Shown in pieces: positions 1 through 7,775 of a stretch of 64,000 nucleotides of DNA (position 1 is the stretch's first letter; every line of letters starts with the position of its first letter). The notes below the pieces were generated by a model. It was given only the letters and a program-made list of their open reading frames with translations, made no database searches and was not told the DNA's origin. The translations under genes and the position numbers were made by a program. Source of the stretch: Gracilibacillus alcaliphilus (GTDB lineage: Bacteria > Bacillota > Bacilli > Bacillales > Amphibacillaceae); NCBI RefSeq assembly GCF_016909015.1, contig NZ_JAFBFA010000009.1, forward strand, positions 62,001 through 126,000, in the 5' to 3' direction.

Positions 1-2
1 TT

Positions 3-593
3 GCCCACGATTATGAGAAAATACTGGTGGAAAAAACTGTTCTTAACGATACTAATTTTCCCGGAACTGTTTTGAGACTGCCAATGGTTTATGGTCCACA
101 TGATCCACAACGGAGAATGTTTGAATATATTCAGCGAATGAAAGACGAACGACCATATATTTTATTAGATGAACGAATGTCCGATTGGAAGACTTCCATG
201 GGATATGTAGAGAACGTCGCCTCTGCCGTTGTTATGACTATGTTAAAAAAAGATACTGCTTCCCATGTATTAAATATTGGAGAGAAGGAGCCATTATCGA
301 TGCTTGAGCGGATTAAAGAAATTGGGAAAGTTATGAATTGGAAAGGACAAGTGATTTCGGTTCCTGAAGGGTATTTACAAAATGAAATACCTTTTGACAC
401 CCAGCAAGAACTTGTTTTGGACACGACCAAAATACGTGAGCGATTTAATTATATGGAAGCAATTTCTCATGATGAAGGGATAAGAAGGACTGTCCAATGG
501 GAGCTGGCTAATCTACCCAATGAATCTCCATTTGATTACAATCAAGAAGACAGGATGATTCACACATTAAACCTGGAAAATGGGCGCCATTAA
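3..593 (+). CDS. NAD-dependent epimerase/dehydratase-like protein, 3' part
   Basis: The reading frame is open to the window edge, so the gene starts upstream and only its C-terminal ~197 residues are here. The first visible residues, AHDYEKILVEKTV, resemble the region after the catalytic YxxxK of extended short-chain dehydrogenases. They are followed by the substrate-binding stretch (RLPMVYGPHDPQRRMFEYI) and a VLNIGEKEP motif. Members of this family reduce or epimerise nucleotide sugars or related substrates with NAD(P). The Rossmann nucleotide-binding half is outside the window, so neither cofactor nor substrate can be read. The gene ends with TAA and about 25 bases later an IS30 transposase relic begins. 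The family call is good; the product is not resolved. Confidence 0.75.
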   Translation, partial: AHDYEKILVEKTVLNDTNFPGTVLRLPMVYGPHDPQRRMFEYIQRMKDERPYILLDERMSDWKTSMGYVENVASAVVMTMLKKDTASHVLNIGEKEPLSMLERIKEIGKVMNWKGQVISVPEGYLQNEIPFDTQQELVLDTTKIRERFNYMEAISHDEGIRRTVQWELANLPNESPFDYNQEDRMIHTLNLENGRH

Positions 594-616
594 GCGGGGC
601 GGCTTATTAGGGGGGG

Positions 617-1137
617 TTTAGGGACACCTATTCGAAAAAGATCCAGAGAGATTCGAAAACAGCAAACTTTTGGCCATTGGGAGCTCGATAGCGTTGTCTC
701 CAGCCGTGGAAAGAGTAAGGGATGTTTCGCCACATTTGTAGAACGAAAAACCAGAAGAGTCGTCGCAATCAAAATGCCAAATCGCTCTGCTGACTCCATG
801 GAATACGCGATTAAAACGTTACATAAACGATTGCCCCTGGTGCCTTTCAGACAGCCACCGTAGACAGAGACAAAGAGTTCGCTTGTTATCGGATCATTGA
901 ACAAGATACCGGCATCCAAGTGTATTTTGCGGATCCTTATTCCTCCTGCAACGTGGCAGTAATGAAAATGCGAATGGCCTTTTAAGAGAGTGCTTCCCGA
1001 AGAAAACGGATTTAGCCAACGTTTCTAATGATGAATTAGAACAAGCTCTATCTCTTATTAACAATCGACCAAGAAAATGCTTGAATTGGAAAACGACACA
1101 CGAAGCGTTTCAGGTGGAACTGTTGCACTTAATTTGA
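617..1137 (+). pseudogene. IS30-family transposase, degraded fragment
   Basis: Translation in shifting frames gives the DDE catalytic half of an IS30-type transposase: GHWELDSVVSSRGKSKGC, then FATFVERKTRRVVAIKMPNR, then a DRDKEFACY segment, FADPYSS and SNENANGLLREC, ending with LINNRPRKCLNWKTTHEAF. Single-base losses near 838 (after the LHKRLPLVPF-like stretch) and near 942 (a missing G in the SSWQRGSNENANG-type segment) break the frame. The N-terminal helix-turn-helix half is absent. It cannot encode an active enzyme. It abuts the 3' end of the epimerase gene, marking an old insertion or rearrangement point. Confidence 0.85.
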
Positions 1138-1156
1138 CAAAACGTCTAATAAACAT

Positions 1157-1202
1157 AACAAGCTGCTGCACAACTGACTTCTTAATTGTGCAGCAGCTTG
1201 TT
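1157..1202. terminator. 17-bp perfect hairpin between IS30 relic and dps
   Basis: AACAAGCTGCTGCACAA (1157-1173) is exactly complementary to 1186-1202, with a 12-nt loop. T-rich sequence follows on either strand, so it can end transcription from both sides: the minus-strand dps gene and anything coming through the IS30 relic. Confidence 0.7.
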
Positions 1203-1258
1203 TATCAACTATTCCTGCCATACTCATGTAAATAAGATGTGCTCTTAGAGGGCGGTAC

Positions 1259-1744
1259 TTAATTGGAGATTCCATCTGTTAAATGGGATTCCAAAAACCA
1301 CAAATCTTTATCCAATGCTCGGGATACTTCCGTAAATAGATCGGATGTATTTGGATCCTCATCAGCAGAAATGTCAACTGCTTCCCGAATATTATTTGCT
1401 GCCGTTGCCCAGCTTTCTGTCAATGCTTCGAGCACAGCAATATCTTTTGTATTGTGAAGTTCCCAAGCAGGGAGTCTTGTTTCTGAAGGTATAAACTGAA
1501 CTGGTTTCCCTGCAGTTCCGCCCAGACTACCAGCTTGTTCTGCAAGAGAATCAATTAGTTCCGGAAGATGACCGGCTAATTCATCAAAAAACTCATGATA
1601 AGCAATGAAATTCGAACCGCGTACATTCCAATGTGCCAACTTTGTTTGAATAAAAAGATCAGTTAAATCCGTTACATGCTGGTTAAGAAGTTCTATCATA
1701 TGCTCTCTAGATTTTTCTGAATGTGCTTTTCTGAATGTGTTCAT
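1259..1744 (-). CDS. dps: Dps-family ferroxidase / DNA-protecting protein
   Basis: 161 residues, the usual Dps length. Dps proteins form hollow dodecamers that oxidise and store iron, using peroxide, and so protect DNA from hydroxyl radicals. The ferroxidase-site pattern is complete: LAHWNVRGSNFIAYHEFFDE gives His38, His50 and Asp54, and IDSLAEQ gives Asp65 and Glu69. The start ATG has an AGGAGGTAAT-type ribosome binding site just upstream (complement of about 1749-1757). It is monocistronic: a strong hairpin lies downstream at 1157-1202 and no gene shares its upstream region. PerR or sigma-B control would be usual for the family, but I see no convincing site. Confidence 0.95.
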   Translation of the reverse strand: MNTFRKAHSEKSREHMIELLNQHVTDLTDLFIQTKLAHWNVRGSNFIAYHEFFDELAGHLPELIDSLAEQAGSLGGTAGKPVQFIPSETRLPAWELHNTKDIAVLEALTESWATAANNIREAVDISADEDPNTSDLFTEVSRALDKDLWFLESHLTDGISN

Positions 1745-2024
1745 TTGTATTACCTCCTAAGTATATTTGATCACAAAAAAACCGACCACGTTTAGATAAA
1801 CCACCTCTCGAAATAACACCGAAAAAGCGGTCAGCCAACAGCATCGAGTACCTGACGCCATATGAGGAAAAGATTTCATTAAAAGCAATGAAAGTATCTC
1901 CACTATTAATAATACCCCTCTTTAGCAAAAACAAAACATATAACAGCACCAATTGCTGAATATTTGTGCTTTCTTAAAATGGCACTCATCATTTTGCTTG
2001 GCGCCTGAAAACTAGCCTATAGAA
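1745..2024. other. Intergenic region upstream of dps, no supported gene
   Basis: This stretch holds the dps ribosome binding site and presumably its promoter. A minus-strand open frame of about 80 codons crosses it and runs into dps. It has no good ribosome binding site and no recognisable domain, so it is not annotated as a gene. Confidence 0.5.
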
Positions 2025-2059
2025 AATAGTGATGAACGATCTCTTCGCTCATCACTATT
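2025..2059 (-). terminator. Terminator of the EEP-family gene
   Basis: AATAGTGATGA (2025-2035) pairs with TCATCACTATT (2049-2059), extended inward by CGA/TCG. On the minus strand it is followed by TTTTC, just after the stop codon of the 2073-2894 gene. Confidence 0.75.
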
Positions 2060-2072
2060 CACGGTTTTCCTA

Positions 2073-2894
2073 TCAATGTTTTTTAAAGCTTAATGTAGAT
2101 TTAATCGGTAAATGATCAGAGGCTTCCGAATAAATCACCTCTTGGTTAGAAGCGGCTACATCTGGTGAAGTCAATATATAATCAATTCGAGCAGTAGGAT
2201 TAATTACCGGGAATGTATTAGAATCGCTAATATCAGCAAATGTATCTACAAAATTTCCGTTTGCCAGCAGTTGTTGGAACTCCTCACTATCCGGCTCTGC
2301 ATTTAAGTCCCCTACCAATACACTAGGATTATTTTTTGTCTCTTTAAACGCTGCTATTTCCTGCACTTGTGACATTCTTTCTTCGGCACTTAAACCAAGA
2401 TGGGTATTGTAGAAATTAACGTGTACTCCCTTGATATTTATTTTTGCATATAAAAGACCTCGTTGTTCATTGCCAAAACTGTCTAACTTTTGATGTTCGG
2501 AATCGATAATGGGGTACTTACTTAGAATACCAATCCCATATTGACGATTCTGATCTTGGCCTTCCTCAGGCGGTAAATCAAGATTTGCGCCATACACATA
2601 GTGATAATTCAGCATGTCAGCTAACTCTTTTGCTTGATCCTGAAAATCGCTCCGCTCGCCATAGAAGCGATCCACTTCTTGAATACCAATGACATCAATA
2701 TCAGCATCTTTGATCACATCAGCAATTCTTTCTAAATCTAAGTTTTCATCCAGACCAACCCCATGATGAATATTATAGGACATGAAGTTAACGTCTACCA
2801 TCTTTTCTTGATTGTTTTTGGCAAAGACACTGCCAGCCATTGAGAATAACAGTGCCCCCACTGCTAATCCTGCCATGATTTTTTTCATTTCCAA
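2073..2894 (-). CDS. Secreted endonuclease/exonuclease/phosphatase family protein
   Basis: 273 residues. The N-terminus is a clear Sec signal peptide (MEMKKIMAGLAVGALLFSMA, cut near SVFA-K), so it acts outside the membrane. The remainder is a complete EEP fold: MSYNIHHG, GIQEVDRF with the metal-binding Glu, NTHLGLS, the catalytic GDLNAEPD, RIDYILTS and the terminal SDHLPI Asp-His pair. This family hydrolyses phosphodiester bonds in nucleic acids or phospholipids (DNase I, sphingomyelinase, endonuclease/exonuclease). Substrate cannot be told from sequence. Monocistronic, with its own terminator at 2025-2059. Confidence 0.88.
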   Translation of the reverse strand: MEMKKIMAGLAVGALLFSMAGSVFAKNNQEKMVDVNFMSYNIHHGVGLDENLDLERIADVIKDADIDVIGIQEVDRFYGERSDFQDQAKELADMLNYHYVYGANLDLPPEEGQDQNRQYGIGILSKYPIIDSEHQKLDSFGNEQRGLLYAKINIKGVHVNFYNTHLGLSAEERMSQVQEIAAFKETKNNPSVLVGDLNAEPDSEEFQQLLANGNFVDTFADISDSNTFPVINPTARIDYILTSPDVAASNQEVIYSEASDHLPIKSTLSFKKH

Positions 2895-3289
2895 CAGCTC
2901 CTTTTATCGAATTATCACCTTACATGTGCATGATACTGAATGTGTTTGCTTCAATATATATAAGTCTGTCCTTACCCATGTATCATCCAGCTTCTCGCTT
3001 ACAAATACCACACCTCCCTTGCATTTATTTGTTTTTTTATTTCATATCCTAACTGAAAGGATTGAAATGACTTCTTATCAACGATAGATTATTTCTGTTG
3101 TCCTGACACCAATATATGTATAATAATCATCTCTTTCCATCACATACCCCTTACCACCCACCTTAAACACCATTATTTGTTTCAGCTCTTGCTGCGGTAT
3201 GTAAAAGGCCACTATTCCGTAAGAAATAAACAGCATACCATCCTGTGAAAAAAATTATCTCTTTTCTTGTCACGATAGGCAAATATATA
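2895..3289. other. Intergenic region between EEP gene and padR operon
   Basis: It contains the upstream region of the minus-strand secreted EEP gene and leads into the padR promoter. No gene, RNA or repeat was recognised before 3290. Confidence 0.4.
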
Positions 3290-3342
3290 TTGACTTACCA
3301 TATACATAGTAATACAATACATATACATAGTAATACAATATA
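3290..3342 (+). promoter_or_regulatory. padR promoter made of two tandem 21-bp repeats
   Basis: A TTGACT -35 box (3290-3295), a 17-bp spacer and a TACAAT -10 box (3313-3318) form a good sigma-A promoter. The -10 lies inside a 21-bp unit (3301-3321) that is repeated directly at 3322-3342 with one base changed, giving a second TACAAT at 3334-3339. Two helical turns separate the repeats, so both face the same side of the DNA. That is the expected geometry for an autoregulatory operator of the PadR protein encoded just downstream. The operator role is inference. Confidence 0.7.
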
Positions 3343-3360
3343 TACAGAAGGGTGATGTAT

Positions 3361-3684
3361 ATGATTGAGCGCGAAATGTTAAAAGGAGTGCTGAAAATCT
3401 TGGTTTTAAAGCTGATTGACAGTGAAGATCTGTACGGTTATGCCTTAGTAAAAAAACTCAATCAATGGACAGATGGGGAAATTGCCATCAAGGAAGGTAC
3501 ACTTTATCCAATCCTTCATAACTTTGAACAATCACAAGATATAAAAGGTTACTGGAAGGAAAGTGATACAGGCAGAAAAAGAAAGTATTACCAGATCACC
3601 AAGCAAGGTGAACACACATTGATCGAACTAACTAAGAAGTGGCGTAATCTTGAAACCGCCACAAATAAAGTGCTGGGAGGTTAA
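3361..3684 (+). CDS. PadR-family transcriptional regulator
   Basis: 107 residues from the ATG at 3361, preceded by AGAAGGGTG at good spacing; GTG and ATG codons at 3352 and 3355 are too close to that site. The winged-helix PadR domain covers the protein: MIEREMLKGVLKILVLKLID, then DLYGYALVKKL, then EGTLYPILHNFEQ and GRKRKYYQIT in the wing. PadR proteins of this short type repress a downstream membrane-protein operon and themselves. The gene begins a three-gene operon, with a 3-base gap to the next gene, and its promoter carries two direct repeats. Confidence 0.92.
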   Translation: MIEREMLKGVLKILVLKLIDSEDLYGYALVKKLNQWTDGEIAIKEGTLYPILHNFEQSQDIKGYWKESDTGRKRKYYQITKQGEHTLIELTKKWRNLETATNKVLGG

Positions 3685-3687
3685 AGC

Positions 3688-4005
3688 ATGGATGAACTAA
3701 GACAATATGCCAAGCAAATGGCTAGTTCCATCACCGATCCTCTGGAACGTAAAGAGACAGAAAAGGAATTATACAGTAATTTGTTAGAATCCTACGAGGA
3801 ACTTTGTAAATCCCATGTTAATAAGCAAGAAGCCTTACAATTAACACTGGAAAACTTCGGGGAAATGGAAGAAGTCGAGGAAGAATTAAAACAGGCACAT
3901 ATTAAAAAAATCAACAAAAAATCCTTAGCAGCTATTCTTGGTTTTAGCCTGCTTGTTGTGGTGGCATTATACGTCATATTGTTACTGATTTTTAATTATA
4001 ATTAA
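3688..4005 (+). CDS. DUF1700/HAAS-type small membrane protein
   Basis: 105 residues. The N-terminal ~75 residues are helical and charged, with the ERKETEKELYSNLLESYEEL pattern typical of the signalling domain found beside PadR regulators (DUF1700 or HAAS). One C-terminal transmembrane helix follows (LAAILGFSLLVVVALYVILL). It starts 3 bases after padR and shares its promoter. PadR/HAAS pairs usually act in cell-envelope stress or efflux control; the exact role here is unknown. Confidence 0.7.
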   Translation: MDELRQYAKQMASSITDPLERKETEKELYSNLLESYEELCKSHVNKQEALQLTLENFGEMEEVEEELKQAHIKKINKKSLAAILGFSLLVVVALYVILLLIFNYN

Positions 4006-4020
4006 AAAGGAGGGTTCCTT

Positions 4021-4365
4021 ATGAACCTCATACGTAAATATTGGTTATCTTTTATCATCTATCTGGCCGCTTTCTTTGCAGCACCTGCTATCATGCTGGG
4101 AAGTATAGATAACGGATTTGGCGCTGTCATCCTTAACTTAATCTTGATCAATTCCATTGCCGTATTTTTTGTCACTTGCTATATGACTTATAAATATGGA
4201 TTTGATTGGATCCATCTGCTTATGATGGTTATTCTTTACTTGCTGTCTTGCTTTATTGTTTGGAATGACTCGGCGATCATATACCTTGTACTGTATGGGA
4301 TTATTACTAGTGCTGCCCTGCTGTTAGGGTATCTGTTTCGCAGGAAGATACGGAGTAATGGATAA
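4021..4365 (+). CDS. Small integral membrane protein, third gene of the padR operon
   Basis: 114 residues with about four hydrophobic helices (near 8-27, 34-53, 62-80 and 84-105) and a basic C-terminal tail (RRKIRSNG), which should face the cytoplasm. The ribosome binding site AAGGAGGG sits 7 bases before the ATG. I do not recognise a family. Position suggests it is the effector or partner of the PadR/HAAS pair, because all three are cotranscribed within about 20 bases of one another. Confidence 0.6.
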   Translation: MNLIRKYWLSFIIYLAAFFAAPAIMLGSIDNGFGAVILNLILINSIAVFFVTCYMTYKYGFDWIHLLMMVILYLLSCFIVWNDSAIIYLVLYGIITSAALLLGYLFRRKIRSNG

Positions 4366-4451
4366 ATTCGGAAATATAAGGATGTCTCATGACAACTATC
4401 TCTCATTCTATCAACTTCTTCACCACCAATAATTAATATATATACAATAAA

Positions 4452-4493
4452 GAGGCAACAACATTTCACTTGTTAAACGATAGTTGCTGCCTC
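4452..4493 (-). terminator. Terminator left behind by the histidinol-phosphatase relic
   Basis: GAGGCAACAAC (4452-4462) pairs with GTTGCTGCCTC (4483-4493); the single mismatch becomes a G-U pair on the minus strand, where TTTATTGTATA follows. It lies 25 bases beyond the stop codon of the truncated minus-strand gene at 4518. Confidence 0.65.
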
Positions 4494-4517
4494 ATGTCAG
4501 TTTTGAAATGCCTTGCT

Positions 4518-4757
4518 TTAAATAGGTACCTCTACTTGTTCCCGCTTACGAAAGAATACCATCTTATCAAAACCAATAGCTTTTAATCGTTGACAAACTG
4601 CCTCCCAATCATCTCCTATCCGTTCAGGACTATGTGCGTCCGACCCGAATGTAATTGGTACACCATAATAATATGCCATCTCCAATATCTTATCATCTGG
4701 ATACCAGCCATCAGGATCTTTTAACTTAGCAGATGTGTTTACTTCTATGGCTATCTA
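4518..4757 (-). pseudogene. Histidinol-phosphatase (PHP superfamily), C-terminal remnant
   Basis: About 80 codons read AIEVNTSAKLKDPDGWYPDD, then KILEMAYYYGVPITFGSDAH, then SPERIGDDWEAVCQRLKAIGF, ending VEVPI. This is the C-terminal third of a PHP-fold histidinol phosphatase, including the GSDAH metal-binding motif. Immediately upstream of the homology the frame is closed by a stop, and no N-terminal PHP motifs are nearby, so the gene has lost its 5' two thirds. Its terminator at 4452-4493 survives. It probably marks a deletion boundary where the padR operon and the XRE gene now flank it. Confidence 0.8.
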
Positions 4758-4916
4758 ATACCAAGCAGTAGATTATATCTAGTTTTCTAATGTATAACTT
4801 CTACTCCATATTATTTAAATAAATCAACGCCTGGGTTACCAAAACATATGTAGCAAAAAAATATAATAAGACTACAGCAATGGTATCATGTGGTAATATT
4901 TATACGAGGTGTAGAC

Positions 4917-5306
4917 ATGAACATTCTAGGTAAACGATTAAAGGAAGCCAGAAAATCAAAAGCTTTCACACAAATGGAAGTCAGTAAAAAGTTAGGTATT
5001 TCACATGGAACCCTCTCAGGATATGAAAGGGGATATAGAGACCCTGACACAGATATCTTGAACAGACTGGCTCAGTTATATGAGGTTTCAGCAGACTGGT
5101 TATTGGGAAATGAAACAGATGAGCCTGACACTTTCAGCCCCATCACAGAGATTAATCGACTGTTAAAAGAATACGATATCAAACAATCAGGATTTTATGA
5201 GATCGATCGTTGGAAAGCAATGGGAGCAGAAGAAATAAAAGAATTGGAGAATTATTTTAAGTACATTACAGATAAGGCGAAAGAGAAAAACAAAAAGGAT
5301 AATTAA
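4917..5306 (+). CDS. XRE-family transcriptional regulator
   Basis: 129 residues from the ATG at 4917, with GAGGTG nine bases upstream; an upstream in-frame ATG at 4890 lacks a ribosome binding site. Residues 1-62 are a classical Cro/C1 helix-turn-helix (LGKRLKEARKSKAFTQMEVS, then KKLGISHGTLSGYERGYRDP). The rest is acidic and helical and probably dimerises. Such proteins often repress phage or mobile genes, yet no phage gene is seen nearby. It stands alone, ended by a hairpin that overlaps its stop codon. Confidence 0.88.
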   Translation: MNILGKRLKEARKSKAFTQMEVSKKLGISHGTLSGYERGYRDPDTDILNRLAQLYEVSADWLLGNETDEPDTFSPITEINRLLKEYDIKQSGFYEIDRWKAMGAEEIKELENYFKYITDKAKEKNKKDN

Positions 5307-5325
5307 GGCTATTATCCTTTTTGTT
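5291..5325. terminator. Bidirectional terminator between XRE gene and oxidoreductase
   Basis: ACAAAAAGGATAAT (5291-5304) and ATTATCCTTTTTGT (5312-5325) form a perfect 14-bp stem with a 7-nt loop. The stem contains the last codons and stop of the XRE gene and provides T-runs on both strands, so it can also end the minus-strand oxidoreductase operon. Confidence 0.8.
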
Positions 5326-5377
5326 TTGGTCTGTACACTTATAATCAAATAAAAGGCCCCTTTTTATCTTGCCATCC

Positions 5378-7618
5378 CTAACCATACACCCTAACTTCCA
5401 CAATCTCCGCACTGACACATCCATTTGTTTCGTAAATAACGATTCTGCATTTAGCAGTATCATAGGTTTTATCCAGATGATGGACTATTTTTCGTTTTCG
5501 ATTATTATCGGCCTCGATAATCGTTTCCCAGTTGTTATCCTTCAACACTTGAACAGCATACTTCTTTACTAACTCTGGTACTATTTCAAATGAAGTTCGA
5601 TGATGGTGCAGATTCACTAGATCCTCGTTGACATCATCATTAAATGTTAGGTGAATTTCTTTTATCCTAACCTCTCTATCCCACTCCAGCATTAGCCACT
5701 CGTCTTGTTCTTCCATAGCTTTGGATTTCCATAAATTCGGTCCGCCATATGGCCGATGAAAGCCATTGATTACTTTGTCTGGGGTATAGGCATTGGAAGC
5801 TCCTTCTACTTGAAAACAGAATGGTTTTCTGACACAATTTTTCATCGACCATTTCGTTACCTGACTTTTTTCGTGTTCAAACAGTCCTGTTGATTTAGAA
5901 TCGCCGCTATCTTCAAAAGCAAGTACACCGGTCACTGGTTGATCGGAACGATATAAGCTAATATCGGGATTCTCTCTGACAATCACAAAGGCATTTTGTG
6001 CTGTCTCAGGGTTCCAAGTCATTTTTGCCTGAACCCACTGCGCTTCGCCTGGCTGCAGCTGGATGGTCTGAGTAGCTATCTGCTTATGAGGAATATAGTT
6101 TTGCGGCTTGCCAGTATCCCATAATTCCAGTTCTAAAGTAGCAGGTTTCTCCGTGGCTGCCTTTAGCCTTATCGCTTCCATTTGCGACTCAACAGGAAAT
6201 AGAAAAGCAATATTCTGTTCTAGTCGATAGGCTTCTTTGGCGTCGTTTACCGCAATCGATTCGTAACAGCTGGAGGCGGTAATCTTTGCTTGTTGGGCAA
6301 AGTCTTCCTCTTGTTCATTATTTATTCCTATGATGGAGGCATCTTGTTTTAACAGTGTTTGCTGTAACTCTTTCCGATAACTGGTGTATACTTCTCTAGG
6401 GGTAATCCCTTTGTCCGCCGCATAAGCAGCACCTGTTCCAGCCGCTTCACCAATAACAGCACAGGTGGCCATTACCCTGGTGGAACCAAATGCAACATGG
6501 GAAGCACTAATATTACGTCCGGCAAACAACAGGTTATTTACATTTTTGGAGTAAAGCGATCGAAATGGAATATGATAAATACCATCTGCTTGTAAATGCT
6601 TAGATCCACTGGCCTTGGAATACATTCCTCCAGGAGGATGTAAATCAATCGACCAGCCACCAAAGGCTACTCGATCATCAAATTCCACCTGCTCCATAAT
6701 ATCATTCTGTGTTAAGGTATAATCACCGACAAATCGTCGGTACTCTCTTTTTCCCGGAATCGCTCCTACCCATTCCAGAGTCATATTATCCGCTTCAAAC
6801 TTACCAGAATTCTTAATATAATCCCAAATACCATAAATAACCGACCATAACTCATCTCTGATTCGTGCATCATCATGAACGGTATCTAATTCGCCGCCCC
6901 ATTCAATCCACCAGTAATGACAACCTGAATCCCCACTTCTAATAATCCTGCGTTCCGGAATGGAAGTGGTGGTAATATCCTTGGCAAAACTAGGTGGCAC
7001 ATATTTGACAGGATGCCCTTCATCTCTTGTATAAAACAGAATCGTACTTCCTAAAGTAATCTCATCACTCACTTCAGGTGCCCATGTTTCGTTATATTCT
7101 GACTGGGCTTCTCTACCGATTCGATAAGCCGCCCTGGCCAGAAATCCAATCAAACCGTCTCCTGTACAATCCAAATAAACGGGACTTTCAAAGCGGATCT
7201 GTCGCTCTGATCCCATCATCCAGCCTGTCACGGAATGAATCATCCGGCTTTCTTCTTTACCGCTCGATTCAATATCTCGTACATCTGTATTTAAAAATAG
7301 TTCAATATTTTTCTCCGCCCTTACCGTCTCCAAGACAATTAAATCCCATATATAAGGGTTGCCGTCTGGATTGCGATATTGATTCTCGACAAACATCTCC
7401 CCCATAATTCCCGTTTCTCTTGCATAGCGATTCACACCATGTTTGGTTGCACCGACTACCCATACCCTTACTTCACTGCTTGAATTTCCGCCGAGTACAG
7501 GCCGATTCTGAACTAACGCAACCGTCTTTCCTAATCTAGCGGCTGCCACTGCCGCACAAACACCGGCAAGACCGCCGCCAACTACAGTAATATCTTTTTT
7601 GACTACTTCATACTTCAT
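5378..7618 (-). CDS. FAD-dependent oxidoreductase with C-terminal jelly-roll domain, copy A
   Basis: 746 residues from the ATG at 7618, preceded by AGAGGTG; the longer frame starts inside duplicated permease DNA and is not used. The N-terminal half is an FAD_oxidored-type flavoprotein: TVVGGGLAGVCAAVAAARLG is the dinucleotide-binding motif, GGNSSSEVRVW follows, and FAGRNISASHVAFGSTRVMA is the C-terminal FAD-contact segment. Residues ~570-746 form a galactose-binding-like jelly roll (VINGFHRPYGGPNLW, WLMLEWDREVRIKEIHLTF). Last gene of the locus-1 operon behind a sugar ABC transporter, so it probably oxidises a sugar or glycoside in the cytoplasm. It is a paralogue of the next gene upstream. 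Substrate unknown. Confidence 0.85.
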   Translation of the reverse strand: MKYEVVKKDITVVGGGLAGVCAAVAAARLGKTVALVQNRPVLGGNSSSEVRVWVVGATKHGVNRYARETGIMGEMFVENQYRNPDGNPYIWDLIVLETVRAEKNIELFLNTDVRDIESSGKEESRMIHSVTGWMMGSERQIRFESPVYLDCTGDGLIGFLARAAYRIGREAQSEYNETWAPEVSDEITLGSTILFYTRDEGHPVKYVPPSFAKDITTTSIPERRIIRSGDSGCHYWWIEWGGELDTVHDDARIRDELWSVIYGIWDYIKNSGKFEADNMTLEWVGAIPGKREYRRFVGDYTLTQNDIMEQVEFDDRVAFGGWSIDLHPPGGMYSKASGSKHLQADGIYHIPFRSLYSKNVNNLLFAGRNISASHVAFGSTRVMATCAVIGEAAGTGAAYAADKGITPREVYTSYRKELQQTLLKQDASIIGINNEQEEDFAQQAKITASSCYESIAVNDAKEAYRLEQNIAFLFPVESQMEAIRLKAATEKPATLELELWDTGKPQNYIPHKQIATQTIQLQPGEAQWVQAKMTWNPETAQNAFVIVRENPDISLYRSDQPVTGVLAFEDSGDSKSTGLFEHEKSQVTKWSMKNCVRKPFCFQVEGASNAYTPDKVINGFHRPYGGPNLWKSKAMEEQDEWLMLEWDREVRIKEIHLTFNDDVNEDLVNLHHHRTSFEIVPELVKKYAVQVLKDNNWETIIEADNNRKRKIVHHLDKTYDTAKCRIVIYETNGCVSAEIVEVRVYG

Positions 7619-7637
7619 ATTTTTCACCTCTGCTTTT

Positions 7638-7694
7638 TTATCCTTTGACGGCCGAACTGGCAACACTTTGAATAATATACTTCTGCCCGATAAA
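7638..7694 (-). pseudogene. Duplicated 3' end of the ABC permease gene (scar)
   Basis: The last ~18 codons of the permease encoded at 10070-10945 (GQKYIIQSVASSAVKG plus stop) are found again here, in front of oxidoreductase copy A. Similarity ends abruptly after 7694. This is the junction of the tandem duplication, not a gene. Confidence 0.9.
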
Positions 7695-7775
7695 GCAGGC
7701 CTTCCACCAGTGAGTACTTCTCATCCTTCACTTAAAATTAACTCCGATCCTTAAGCAAATTAAAGGAATCATCCA

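Noticed and set aside
590..919. Minus-strand frame of about 109 codons across the IS30 relic
   Set aside because: It is antisense to clear transposase homology and is explained by the pseudogene on the plus strand.
1707..1952. Minus-strand frame of about 80 codons overlapping dps
   Set aside because: It has no usable ribosome binding site or recognisable domain, and it overlaps the start of a certain gene.
7619..7666. Longer N-terminus for oxidoreductase copy A
   Set aside because: The extra residues are translated out of frame from the duplicated permease 3' end, and the ATG at 7618 has a good ribosome binding site.
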